A DNA stretch of 64,000 nucleotides from Microbacterium sp. LWH11-1.2. Its GTDB lineage: Bacteria > Actinomycetota > Actinomycetes > Actinomycetales > Microbacteriaceae. Positions 34,807-42,945 of the stretch are shown in pieces. Each line of letters begins with the position of its first letter. Positions within the stretch are counted from its first letter, which is position 1. The notes below the pieces were generated by a model. That model was not told where the DNA came from. It ran no database searches and saw nothing but the letters and a program-made list of their open reading frames with translations. Where the stretch lies: positions 248,001 through 312,000 of the forward strand of contig NZ_CP151636.1 of assembly GCF_038397745.1 (NCBI RefSeq), written 5' to 3'. Position numbers and translations under genes: made by a program.

Positions 34807-36144
34807 TCAGCGGTTGGCGTCGATGCTGTCCTGCAGCGCCGCCATGTAGTCCTCCGGAGACATCTGACCGGTGGTGAGGAGGGTGCCGTTGGTGGACGCG
34901 AGCGAGTTGCTCTTCGGGTCCATCAAGGCCTCGAACCACAGTACGGTCTCGTCGATGCCGGCGATGCGCTCCTGGATGTCGAGCGTGTTCGGGCTGATGT
35001 CGCTGACCTCGCCGTTCACCGCGAAGCCCGAGATCGAGCCGGTGTCCTGGAGGGCCTGCTGGCCGTAGTTCTCGGAGATGCAGGCGACCCAGTCCTTGAC
35101 CTTCGGGCCGAACTGCCCGGCGTCGATGATCATCGGCGCTCCGGCGTTCGCCGGGTACTGGTCGATCGAGCCCTTGCCGCCGTCGACCGCGGGGAACGGC
35201 ATGAAGCCGACGTTCTCGCCGCCGATCTGGTTGCGCTCCGGGTCGTTGATGGCGCTCAGCAGCCAGGTGCCGTCGTAGGCCATGCCGGCCTTGCCGGTCA
35301 GGAACAGGTTCGACGTGGCATCGGGGTCGCGGGTCGAGAAGCCCTCGCCGAAGTAGCCCTTCTCCGCGTACGCGGCGAGCGCCTCGGCGCCGGCGACGTA
35401 CTCCGGGTCGGTCAGCTTCGCGTCTCCGTCGGCGACGGCCTGCATCGCCTCGGGACCGACGTTGCGGAAGATGTACATGCCCAGCAGACGCGTGAGCGGG
35501 AAGCCCGCGGCACCGGCCTGGGCCATCGCCGTGTAGCCCGCGTCCTGCAGCTCCTGCGAGACCTCGGCGAGCTCGTCCCAGGTCTTCGGCTCCTCGAGGC
35601 CGAGCTCTTCGAAGATCTGCTTGTTGTAGAAGATGCCCTCGATGTTGTACTGGTACGGCAGCGAGACGAAGCCGCCGTAGACCTGCTCGACGGTGGATGC
35701 CGCGGCGGGGAGCACGTTGTCCCACGCGTCCTTCTCCTCCAGCGCCGCCTTCAGGTCGCCGACCAGACCGGCGGCGCCGAGGTCGCCGTCGGGGCGGATG
35801 AGCGCCGTACCGGCGATCGTGTGGGTCGGGAGGGCGTTCTGACTGGCCAGCAGCGTGATGCGCTGCACGGTGTCGGCCTGCGCGATCTTCTGGTGCTCGA
35901 TGGGGAGCGCCTCGTTCTCGGCCTTGCACTGGTCGGCGGCGAGGGCGTCGAGCGTCGGGCCGATGACCGTGTTCTCGTTCGCCGTCATGACCGTGAAGGC
36001 CTCGGGGTCGGTGCCGCCGTCGGACGAGCCACCACCACCGCCGCCGTTGTCACCGGAGCCGCCGCATGCCGCGAGGGGCAGCGCCGCGGCGACGACGATT
36101 CCGAGCGCGAGCCACTTGCGGCCGCGGGTGCTGTGGATGTTCAT
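34807..36144 (-). CDS. Sugar ABC transporter substrate-binding lipoprotein, system 2
   Basis: A 445-residue MalE-like lipoprotein. The signal peptide ends in lipobox LPLAAC (Cys about 27), followed by a Gly-rich linker. The mature part shows IEGIFYNKQIFEELGLEEPK (FYNKQIFEELGL), PKTWDELAEVSQEL and FLTGKAGMAYDGTW. It delivers an unidentified sugar or glycoside to the two permeases. The promoter region carries both a LacI-type and a SorC-candidate operator. Confidence 0.9.
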   Translation of the reverse strand: MNIHSTRGRKWLALGIVVAAALPLAACGGSGDNGGGGGGSSDGGTDPEAFTVMTANENTVIGPTLDALAADQCKAENEALPIEHQKIAQADTVQRITLLASQNALPTHTIAGTALIRPDGDLGAAGLVGDLKAALEEKDAWDNVLPAAASTVEQVYGGFVSLPYQYNIEGIFYNKQIFEELGLEEPKTWDELAEVSQELQDAGYTAMAQAGAAGFPLTRLLGMYIFRNVGPEAMQAVADGDAKLTDPEYVAGAEALAAYAEKGYFGEGFSTRDPDATSNLFLTGKAGMAYDGTWLLSAINDPERNQIGGENVGFMPFPAVDGGKGSIDQYPANAGAPMIIDAGQFGPKVKDWVACISENYGQQALQDTGSISGFAVNGEVSDISPNTLDIQERIAGIDETVLWFEALMDPKSNSLASTNGTLLTTGQMSPEDYMAALQDSIDANR

Positions 36145-36188
36145 GACGTCCTCCTTGACGAAGTGCAGGGCGATGCGGGTACGACACG

Positions 36189-36217
36189 AGAATAGAATCG
36201 TTTCAACGGTGTGTCAA
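36189..36217 (-). promoter_or_regulatory. Promoter of ABC system 2 with LacI-type operator
   Basis: On the minus strand TTGACA (36212-36217) and TATTCT (36189-36194) are 17 bases apart. The spacer contains TTGAAACGATTC (36195-36206), the same site seen at 56124 and 60389. The SorC-candidate site at 36228-36241 lies just upstream. Confidence 0.65.
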
Positions 36218-36227
36218 CAATCAGTAT

Positions 36228-36280
36228 TGAAAATATATTCACATCGACCCCGATTCCGCGCTAGCATGCATGATCATGCA
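36228..36280 (+). promoter_or_regulatory. Operator region of the GH127-RLP-kinase operon
   Basis: TGAAAATATATTCA (36228-36241) matches the TGAA-N6-TTCA sites near the SorC gene. A possible promoter reads TTCACA (36238-36243) and TAGCAT (36262-36267), 18 apart. Directly downstream is a perfect 14-bp palindrome TGCATGATCATGCA (36267-36280), which looks like an operator for an unidentified regulator. Confidence 0.5.
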
Positions 36281-36353
36281 GTCCTGTGATCTCTTGCACG
36301 GCGTGGGACCTGACTGCGGGAACTGATGGCAGCAGCCTCGGAAGGAACACGTC

Positions 36354-38345
36354 ATGTCGACGACGAAGACTCTGCGCGAAACGGGCCCTCTGCGGCCGCT
36401 CGGCGCGGAGAGCGCCCGCTGGACCCATGGCTTCTGGGGCGGCATCCACGCTCGCACCCGTGACGTCACGGTCCCGCAGATCTGGTCGTCGCTCAGCGAC
36501 CCGGCGGTGAGCCCGGGACTGGCGAACTTCCGCATCGCGGCGGGTCTCGAAGAGGGCGAGCACCTCGGCCCCTCCTTCATGGACGGCGACTTCTACAAGT
36601 GGCTGGAGGCGGCCATCGCCAGCCTCGAGACCGACCCGGACGACGAGCTCGCCCGGCGCATCGAGGACATCGCCGCGCTGATCGCCTCGGTGCAGCGCCC
36701 CGACGGCTACCTCCACACTCCGACCATCATCGCGGACCGCAACGACGTCGATGTCGCCGCCCTCGCCGACCGTTTCCACTTCGAGACCTACAACCTCGGC
36801 CACCTGATCACCGCGGGTGTGCGGCACCACGAGGTCACCGGATCCGACACGCTGCTCGACGCGGCACGCAAGGCCGCCGGCTTCCTCGAGGACCTCGCCA
36901 CGAACAAGCCCCTGGAGCTCGCCCGCAGCGCCATCTGCCCCTCGCACTACATGGCCGTCATCGAGCTCTACCGGGTGACCCACGAGGAGCGCTACCTGCG
37001 TCTCGCCGAGGCGTTCGTCCGCGTGCGCGACGACTTCGAGGGCGGCGACGACAACCAGGACCGCGTGCCGATCCGCGATCAGACGGTCGTCGCCGGGCAC
37101 GCCGTCCGCGCCAACTACCTCTACGCGGGCCTCGCCGACCTGGTGATCGAGACCGGAGACGCGGAGCTGGAGGGCGTGCTGGAGCGGCTCTGGCAGGACG
37201 TGGTCGACACCAAGCTCTACATCACCGGCGGATGCGGCGCCCTCTACGACGGCGCCTCGCCGGACGCCTCCCCGTGGCAGCGCGACATCAGCCGCGTGCA
37301 CCAGGCGTACGGCCGCGCCTACCAGCTCCCCCACACCACCGCCCACAACGAATCGTGCGCCAACATCGGCATGATCTTCTGGAGCGAGCGGATGCTCGCC
37401 CTCACCGGCGATGCGAAGTACGCGGATGTGATCGAGCAGGTCGCGTACAACAGCCTGCTGGCGAGCATCAGCCTGGGCGGCTCCGAGTACTTCTACACGA
37501 ACGCCCTGCGCCAGGTCCGCGACCTCCCCTATCCGCTGCGCCGTCCGGGCGACACCGCGATCCACCCGACTCCGCCGCCACCGCCCTCCGACGAGCGGCT
37601 GCGCGAGGGCTATCTCGCCTGCTTCTGCTGCCCGCCGAACATCGCCCGCACGCTCGCGCGGTTCCATGAGCGCGCCGCCGCCCTCGGTGACGACGGCCTG
37701 TACGTGCACCAGTACGGCGGCAGCGAGCTGACCGTGTCGACGGACGACGGCCGGTCGCTCGCCCTCCGCGAGGACAGCGACTACCCCTGGAGCGAGACGC
37801 TCACGTTCACCGTGACCGCGGCATCCGGCGGCGGCCTCCCCCTGCACCTGCGCATCCCCGGCTGGAGCGAGGGGGCGACGGCGACCGTCAACGGTGTCGA
37901 GGTCGAGGTGTCGGCACCGGGCACCTACACCCGGATCGACCGCGCCTGGACAGCGGGCGACGTGGTCGTGCTGACGCTGCCGATGCCGGTGCGGATCCTG
38001 CGGGGTCACCGGCTCGCCGAGGAGACGGCCAACCAGGTCGCGGTGCGACGCGGGCCGGTGGTCTACGCCCTGGAGAGCGCCGATCTGCCCGACGGCGTCG
38101 TGCTCGAGCAGGCCGCGCTCCGGCGCGGGATCGAACTGACCCCGGTGCCGACCGAGATCGACGGCCACCGCGTCGTCGCCCTCGACACCGAGATCGCCGT
38201 GCTGCCGACCACGGCGGAGGACTCGCTCTACGACCTGATCGGCGACGCCGAGGTCACCACGGCTCCCGCCCGGCTCGTGCCGTACTACACGTGGGGCAAC
38301 CGGGGCGCGGGCGAGATGTCCGTGTGGCTCCCCCTGGTGTGGTGA
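36354..38345 (+). CDS. GH127 beta-L-arabinofuranosidase-like enzyme
   Basis: A 663-residue family 127 (DUF1680) protein with an (alpha/alpha)6 barrel (about 20-430) and C-terminal beta-sandwich domains. The zinc-thiolate active site is intact: E333 and C335 in HNESCANIG, and the cysteine cluster C423/C425/C426 in ACFCCPPN. These correspond to the Glu and Cys ligands of Bifidobacterium HypBA1. Activity should be on beta-L-arabinofuranosides, though some family members cleave other rare sugars of rhamnogalacturonan II. No signal peptide. It is co-transcribed with the RuBisCO-like and kinase genes, five bases upstream of the former. Confidence 0.85.
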   Translation: MSTTKTLRETGPLRPLGAESARWTHGFWGGIHARTRDVTVPQIWSSLSDPAVSPGLANFRIAAGLEEGEHLGPSFMDGDFYKWLEAAIASLETDPDDELARRIEDIAALIASVQRPDGYLHTPTIIADRNDVDVAALADRFHFETYNLGHLITAGVRHHEVTGSDTLLDAARKAAGFLEDLATNKPLELARSAICPSHYMAVIELYRVTHEERYLRLAEAFVRVRDDFEGGDDNQDRVPIRDQTVVAGHAVRANYLYAGLADLVIETGDAELEGVLERLWQDVVDTKLYITGGCGALYDGASPDASPWQRDISRVHQAYGRAYQLPHTTAHNESCANIGMIFWSERMLALTGDAKYADVIEQVAYNSLLASISLGGSEYFYTNALRQVRDLPYPLRRPGDTAIHPTPPPPPSDERLREGYLACFCCPPNIARTLARFHERAAALGDDGLYVHQYGGSELTVSTDDGRSLALREDSDYPWSETLTFTVTAASGGGLPLHLRIPGWSEGATATVNGVEVEVSAPGTYTRIDRAWTAGDVVVLTLPMPVRILRGHRLAEETANQVAVRRGPVVYALESADLPDGVVLEQAALRRGIELTPVPTEIDGHRVVALDTEIAVLPTTAEDSLYDLIGDAEVTTAPARLVPYYTWGNRGAGEMSVWLPLVW

Positions 38346-38350
38346 CACGC

Positions 38351-39607
38351 ATGAGCACGCACCACGTCATCGCGACGTATGTCATCGAGACCTCTCTTCC
38401 GCTGCAGCACGCGGCCGAGGTGCTGGCCGGCGAGCAGTCCACCGGCACGTTCGTCCGCGTGCAGCGGGAGTCCGACGACCTCCGGGCCCGGTTCGCCGCC
38501 CAGGTCGAGTCCCTTCAGGAGATCCCTCTCACCGGATCCTCCCCGCTGCCCGGCGCGGTCGGCGATCCCGCGGGGCGGCGCAGGGCCGTGCTGCGGCTGC
38601 GCTTCCCGCTCGACAACTTCGGGCCGTCGCTCCCGAACCTGCTCGCGGCCGTCGCCGGAAACCTCTTCGAGATCAAGGAGCTCTCCGCGGTGCGCCTGAT
38701 CGACCTCGATCTGCCTGCCGCCTTCGCGGAGCGCTACCACGGCCCCCGCTTCGGCGTGGAGGGCACGCGTCGGCTGATGGGTGCATCCGACGGCGCGATG
38801 ATCGGCACGATCATCAAGCCCAGTATCGGACTCGCCCCGACCGAGCTCGCCGAAGTCGTCGGAGAGCTCGCCGAGGCGGGCATCGACTTCATCAAGGACG
38901 ACGAGCTGCAGGGGAACGGTCCGTCCTCGCCGCTGTCCGCACGCGTGGCCGCGGTCATGCCGGTGCTGCACCGATACGCCGACCGCACCGGCCGCATGCC
39001 GATGTACGCGTTCAACATCACCGACGACATCTCACGCCTCGAGGCGAACCACGATCTGGTGGTCGCCGCCGGCGGCACCTGCGTCATGGCGTGCGTCAAC
39101 CTCGTCGGCCTCACGGGTCTCGAGTTCCTCAGCGCGCACACGGCGGTCCCCATCCACGGGCACCGCACGATGTTCGGGGCGATCGGCCGGTCGGAGCAGG
39201 TCGGGATAGGCTTTCGCGCGTGGCAGAAGATCGCCCGCCTCTCGGGTGCGGATCATCTGCACACCAACGGCATCAGCAACAAGTTCTATGAGACGGACGA
39301 CGAGGTGCTCGACTCCATCGCCGCGGTCCGCGAACCGCTTCTGGGCATCGCCCCGACCGTTCCCGTGCTCTCGAGCGGCCAGTGGGGCGGGCTCGCGCAC
39401 GCCACGTACCGCGCGGTCGGCACGACGGATCTGCTGGTCCTCGCCGGCGGCGGCATCCACGGCCACCCCGACGGCGCGGCGGCCGGCGTGAGCAGCATGC
39501 GCGACGCCTGGGCATCCGCCGCGAGGGGCGAGTCGGCGCAGGAGGCCGTCGAGCGGTCCGGCGCCCTGCGGCGGGCGACCGAGGTGTTCGGCCCCGTCCG
39601 TGTCTGA
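38351..39607 (+). CDS. RuBisCO-like protein acting on 3-oxo-isoapionate 4-phosphate (candidate)
   Basis: A 418-residue RuBisCO large-subunit homologue (form IV). The N-terminal domain covers about 1-130 and the TIM barrel about 135-400. Key positions are visible: K156 in GTIIKPSIG, the metal-binding trio K182, D184 and E185 in DFIKDDELQ, H269 in PIHGHR, and a phosphate loop GGGIHGHPDG. It overlaps a DUF1537 kinase by eight bases. In characterised apionate loci such a pair comprises OiaK and either OiaT (decarboxylase giving L-erythrulose 1-phosphate) or OiaX (transcarboxylase/hydrolase giving 3-phosphoglycerate and glycolate). I cannot tell which by eye. CO2-fixing RuBisCO and methionine-salvage enolase are unlikely given the neighbours. 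Confidence 0.75.
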   Translation: MSTHHVIATYVIETSLPLQHAAEVLAGEQSTGTFVRVQRESDDLRARFAAQVESLQEIPLTGSSPLPGAVGDPAGRRRAVLRLRFPLDNFGPSLPNLLAAVAGNLFEIKELSAVRLIDLDLPAAFAERYHGPRFGVEGTRRLMGASDGAMIGTIIKPSIGLAPTELAEVVGELAEAGIDFIKDDELQGNGPSSPLSARVAAVMPVLHRYADRTGRMPMYAFNITDDISRLEANHDLVVAAGGTCVMACVNLVGLTGLEFLSAHTAVPIHGHRTMFGAIGRSEQVGIGFRAWQKIARLSGADHLHTNGISNKFYETDDEVLDSIAAVREPLLGIAPTVPVLSSGQWGGLAHATYRAVGTTDLLVLAGGGIHGHPDGAAAGVSSMRDAWASAARGESAQEAVERSGALRRATEVFGPVRV

Positions 39608-40859
39608 GATCCGCGCGGCGTTCTACGGCGACGACTTCACCGGGAGCGTCGACGCGCTGCTGCAGTTCGCGCGGCGCGGATGGTCGGGCCGACTCTTCAC
39701 CACGCTCCCGACGCCCGCAGCGCTGCACGCGGCTGCGCGCGAGGTCGACGTGGTCGGGATCGCGGGCATCGCGCGTTCGCTCCCGCCGGAGCGGATGGAT
39801 GCCGAGGTCACCCCCGCGCTTCAGGCGCTGGTCGCGACCGGCGCTCCGATCGTGCAGTACAAGGCCTGCTCCACCGCGGACTCCGCGCCGGAGGTGGGCA
39901 GCCTCGGACGCGTGATCGAGATCGGGCGCGAGATCGTCGCACCGCGCCCGGTGCCGATGCTGTTCGCCCAGCCGGACTTCGGGCGCTTCACCCTGTTCGG
40001 CACGCACTTCGCGTCGGAGAACGGCGTCGTCCATCGTCTCGACCGCCAGCCGACCATGTCGACCCACCCGTCGACCCCGATGACCGAGGCCGACCTGGCG
40101 ATCCACATCGGCCGGCAGACCGCCCTGCCCGTGGGAGCCCTGCCGCTGACCGCGTACGCGGACCTCGCCCAGCGCCTGCGCGACGCAGACGTGGCCGGAG
40201 TCGTGCTGGATGCCGTGACCGACGCCGACCTCGTCACTGTCGGCACCGCCCTGCGCGACCTCTCCGCACCCGTGTTCGCGATCGGCTCCGGCGGTCTCTC
40301 GCAGGGCATCGCCGCAGCCGCCCCCGGCATGAGCGCGGCGGTTCCCGTCGCGACGCCCGCCGCGGGAGCGGTGCTGGTCGTCTCGGGCAGCCGCTCGCCG
40401 CAGACGCGCCGTCAGGCCGAGGCCGCCGCGGCGGCCGGGTGGCTGGTGCGGCCGCTGCCCCTCGACCTCGCCGGCGCCGCCGAGGCCGCCCAGGATGCCG
40501 TGGCTGCGCTCACGTCCGGCCGCGGGGTGGTCTTCACGTCCGCCGACGCCGAGGTGTCGGCGGTCGGCGACCGTCCGATCCTCGAGGCGATCGCGGAGGC
40601 ATCGGCGATCATCGTCCATGCCGCTGCACAGGCGCGGGCCTCCCGCCGCGTGATCGTGTGCGGCGGTGACACGTCCAGTCGCATCACTCGATTGCTCGGC
40701 ATCGAGGCGCTCTCCATCGCCGCGAATCCGTGGGGCAATGTCGTGCTGCTGCGGCCGCACGCCGCGGACCCCGCGATCGACCGGCTGGAACTGCTGCTCA
40801 AGGGCGGCCAGGTCGGTGCCGACACGCTGTTCCTCGACGTGGCCGCGCTCGACGGCTGA
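39600..40859 (+). CDS. oiaK: DUF1537 acid-sugar kinase, candidate 3-oxo-isoapionate kinase
   Basis: A 419-residue four-carbon-acid-sugar-kinase-family protein. The N-terminal domain has GDDFTGSVDAL (10-20), KACSTADSAP (88-97) and THPSTPMTEADL (155-166). The C-terminal nucleotide-binding domain has VSGSRSPQTRRQ and CGGDTSSRI. The family phosphorylates tetronates and 3-oxo-isoapionate. It starts at a GTG overlapping the RuBisCO-like gene, and that neighbour makes 3-oxo-isoapionate the best substrate guess over erythronate or threonate. Confidence 0.75.
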   Translation: MSEIRAAFYGDDFTGSVDALLQFARRGWSGRLFTTLPTPAALHAAAREVDVVGIAGIARSLPPERMDAEVTPALQALVATGAPIVQYKACSTADSAPEVGSLGRVIEIGREIVAPRPVPMLFAQPDFGRFTLFGTHFASENGVVHRLDRQPTMSTHPSTPMTEADLAIHIGRQTALPVGALPLTAYADLAQRLRDADVAGVVLDAVTDADLVTVGTALRDLSAPVFAIGSGGLSQGIAAAAPGMSAAVPVATPAAGAVLVVSGSRSPQTRRQAEAAAAAGWLVRPLPLDLAGAAEAAQDAVAALTSGRGVVFTSADAEVSAVGDRPILEAIAEASAIIVHAAAQARASRRVIVCGGDTSSRITRLLGIEALSIAANPWGNVVLLRPHAADPAIDRLELLLKGGQVGADTLFLDVAALDG

Positions 40860-40881
40860 GCCCGAAGGGGCACTCGATTCG

Positions 40882-41163
40882 CTAGTCGTCCCCCGCGCCC
40901 CAGCGTCCCAGAGCGGTGATCGCCTCGCTCAGGGCCAGGCCGCGCTCGGTCAGCGCGTAGGCGCGGGTGTTGTGCCGGAGAGGCAGCCGCGTCAGCACGC
41001 CGGCCGCTTCGAGTTCGCGCAGACGCGTCGCGAGCATGTTCGTCGGCGCACCGAGGTCGCGCTGCAGGTCGCCGTAGCGCTGCGGGCCGTCGAGCAGCCG
41101 CTCCACGATGAGCAGCGCCCACCGCGCGCCGACGATGTCGAGGGCCGCGGCGAGATCGCTCAC
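40882..41163 (-). CDS. HxlR-family regulator
   Basis: A 93-residue winged-helix protein of the HxlR/MarR-like kind: VGARWALLIVERLLDGPQRY (about 11-30), then the helix LGAPTNMLATRLRELEAAG and the wing. It starts at a GTG that overlaps the VOC-protein stop (GTGA, 41160-41163). It probably regulates the coupled VOC gene in response to a small molecule or redox signal. It is unrelated to the sugar genes. Confidence 0.8.
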   Translation of the reverse strand: MSDLAAALDIVGARWALLIVERLLDGPQRYGDLQRDLGAPTNMLATRLRELEAAGVLTRLPLRHNTRAYALTERGLALSEAITALGRWGAGDD

Positions 41164-41564
41164 GCCGCGGGTTCGTCCGCCGGCTTCATCCAGAACGGGG
41201 AGTAGTGGTAGCCGTCGGGATCGTCGAACTGGCGCTGGTACATGAAGGGGTAGTCGTCGGTGTCGCCGATGCGTCCACCGGCGGCACCGGCGCGCTCGAC
41301 GAACTCGTCGACCGCCTCGCGGCTGCCGAGGTCGAACGAGACCGTGACCTTGGAGGGGGTGTCGGGGCCGCCGATGAGCTCCTCGACTCCTCCGACGCTC
41401 GCGTACATCTCGCGGCTGCCGAGCATGACGTACTGCTCGGGCGCGATCGCGAAGCACGACACGTTGTGATCCGACATCTCGGCATTGAGGGTCCAGCCGA
41501 GGGCGGTGTAGAAGGCGGTCGCGCGTTCGACGCTCTCGACCGGGCAGGTGATGAAGAGGCTCAT
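41160..41564 (-). CDS. VOC (glyoxalase/bleomycin resistance) family protein
   Basis: A 134-residue two-module beta-alpha-beta-beta-beta protein. Recognisable segments are FITCPVESVERATAFYTALGW at the start (VESVERATAFYTALGW) and FDDPDGYHYSPFWM at the end. The family covers glyoxalases, dioxygenases and drug-binding proteins; the metal ligands here are not clear. It is coupled to an HxlR regulator, a common two-gene pattern in actinobacteria. Confidence 0.8.
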   Translation of the reverse strand: MSLFITCPVESVERATAFYTALGWTLNAEMSDHNVSCFAIAPEQYVMLGSREMYASVGGVEELIGGPDTPSKVTVSFDLGSREAVDEFVERAGAAGGRIGDTDDYPFMYQRQFDDPDGYHYSPFWMKPADEPAA

Positions 41565-41626
41565 GCGCTCATACTTGCAAAATACAAGTACGGCGTCAAG
41601 AGGGGGTCAGCGTCGAGCGAGCGGAT

Positions 41627-42868
41627 CTACCTGACGGGCGTCATCCGGCGGATCTTCGTGGCGTATCCGTCGAGGACACGGAGTATCCCTCGGTGCTGCC
41701 ACACACGATTGCGCCCCCTGCCGGTCGTCTCGACGAGCACTCCTCGGTCGGCGAGCGCGCCCAGCGCGCGCAGAGCTGCCATCTCGCCGAAGCCGAGCGT
41801 GTCCACGAGGTACTGCGTGTTCACAGCAGGCTGGCCGACCAGTGCGGGCAGCAGCCTCCACGCTGCGGCGTCGGCGCGGAGGCCCTGCATCCGGCTGCGC
41901 GATCCGTCCAGCTCGGCGACGAGATCATCGACGAGCTGCGTTCCCGTCGTCGCAGCGATACGGCTCGCGGCGGCGAACGCCCGGATGATCGGCCCCGCAT
42001 CCCCCTCACGAAAAGAGGTGAGGGCTGCGAAGTAGCTTCCCGTGTCCAGGAGGAGGCCTGCGGAGATCGGCACCGCTGTCGAGCCGACCAGCCCCTTGTT
42101 CCGCAGGATCGACTGCGCCAGTGCACGGCCGGTTCGGCCGTTGCCGTCGACGAACGGATGAATGGTCTCGAATTGTGCGTGCGCGACGGCGACCTGGACC
42201 AGGATGGAGAGGTCCTGCCGCTGGACGAATCGGATGAGGTCGGCCATCGCGGCGGGAATCCGCTGCTGGTGAGGCGCGACGAACTCGGCCAGGCGCGGAC
42301 CTGCATCCCCCACCCCGATCCAGACCTGCTCCTGGCGGTACTGGCCGGCGTCCTGCTCGGATCCGACCTGATGCCGAAGGAGCGCTGCGTGCATCTGGAG
42401 GATGGCGTCTTCCGTGATGTCTGCAGAGAGCGCCAGAGCCGCTTCCATTGCACGGACATTGCCGATGACAGTGAGCGCGTTGCTCTTCCCCCCTTCGTCG
42501 ATCTCGGCGAGGGCGAGTTGCTTTGCGGATGTCGTCAGCTGCTCGATCTGCGAGCTCGACGCGGATTCGGTGCGCAGCAGGATCGCCGCCATCGGCCCGA
42601 GGACAGGACTGCCCATGCCGAGCCTGCGCTGGGCGTGGTCGTCGAAGGCGACCAGGCGACGGGTCGCATCCTCGATGTCCGCCGCGTCTTCGGCGGATAT
42701 CCGAGGGCGCCACTCCGCGAGCCGTGCAGTGATCGTCGCTTCATACGACCCCGTCTGCCGTTCGACCTCGGCTCGCGAGTACATCTCGGGCGCGCGCGGC
42801 GTCCAGTGAAGACTCTCGTGCGCGACAGCGTCGACGGAGATTCGCATGGTCGGGGAAGCCGTGGGCAT
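41627..42868 (-). CDS. Fic-domain AMP transferase with C-terminal winged helix
   Basis: A 413-residue protein. The Fic core motif HPFVDGNGRTGR (237-248) is complete, so it should transfer AMP to protein hydroxyls. An N-terminal inhibitory helix of the SxxIE type is visible (SSSQIEQ, about 104-110), with Gln in place of the usual Gly/Asn after the Glu. The C-terminus (about 335-405) looks like a winged helix (TLGFGEMAALRALGALADRG). Translation probably starts at 42868; an ATG seven codons in (42847) is possible. It has its own promoter with strong palindromic sites and seems unrelated to the flanking sugar genes. Confidence 0.85.
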   Translation of the reverse strand: MPTASPTMRISVDAVAHESLHWTPRAPEMYSRAEVERQTGSYEATITARLAEWRPRISAEDAADIEDATRRLVAFDDHAQRRLGMGSPVLGPMAAILLRTESASSSQIEQLTTSAKQLALAEIDEGGKSNALTVIGNVRAMEAALALSADITEDAILQMHAALLRHQVGSEQDAGQYRQEQVWIGVGDAGPRLAEFVAPHQQRIPAAMADLIRFVQRQDLSILVQVAVAHAQFETIHPFVDGNGRTGRALAQSILRNKGLVGSTAVPISAGLLLDTGSYFAALTSFREGDAGPIIRAFAAASRIAATTGTQLVDDLVAELDGSRSRMQGLRADAAAWRLLPALVGQPAVNTQYLVDTLGFGEMAALRALGALADRGVLVETTGRGRNRVWQHRGILRVLDGYATKIRRMTPVR

Positions 42869-42879
42869 ACCAGCGATAT

Positions 42880-42931
42880 TACCAACACTTAGAGCCGTAA
42901 GTGTTGGTATGCGCCGTCCGCGCCAACACTT
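42880..42931 (-). promoter_or_regulatory. Fic promoter with repeated CCAACACTTA operators
   Basis: A perfect 12-bp inverted repeat TACCAACACTTA (42880-42891) and TAAGTGTTGGTA (42898-42909) has a 6-base spacer. A third half-site, CCAACACTT, lies at 42923-42931. On the minus strand TAATAT next to the repeat could serve as the -10. The winged helix of the Fic protein may read these sites (autoregulation, inferred). Confidence 0.65.
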
Positions 42932-42945
42932 GGCCTCTGGGGGTG

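Noticed and set aside
38351..39607. Photosynthetic RuBisCO or methionine-salvage enolase
   Set aside because: No small subunit, phosphoribulokinase or methionine-salvage genes are near; the DUF1537 partner points to acid-sugar metabolism.
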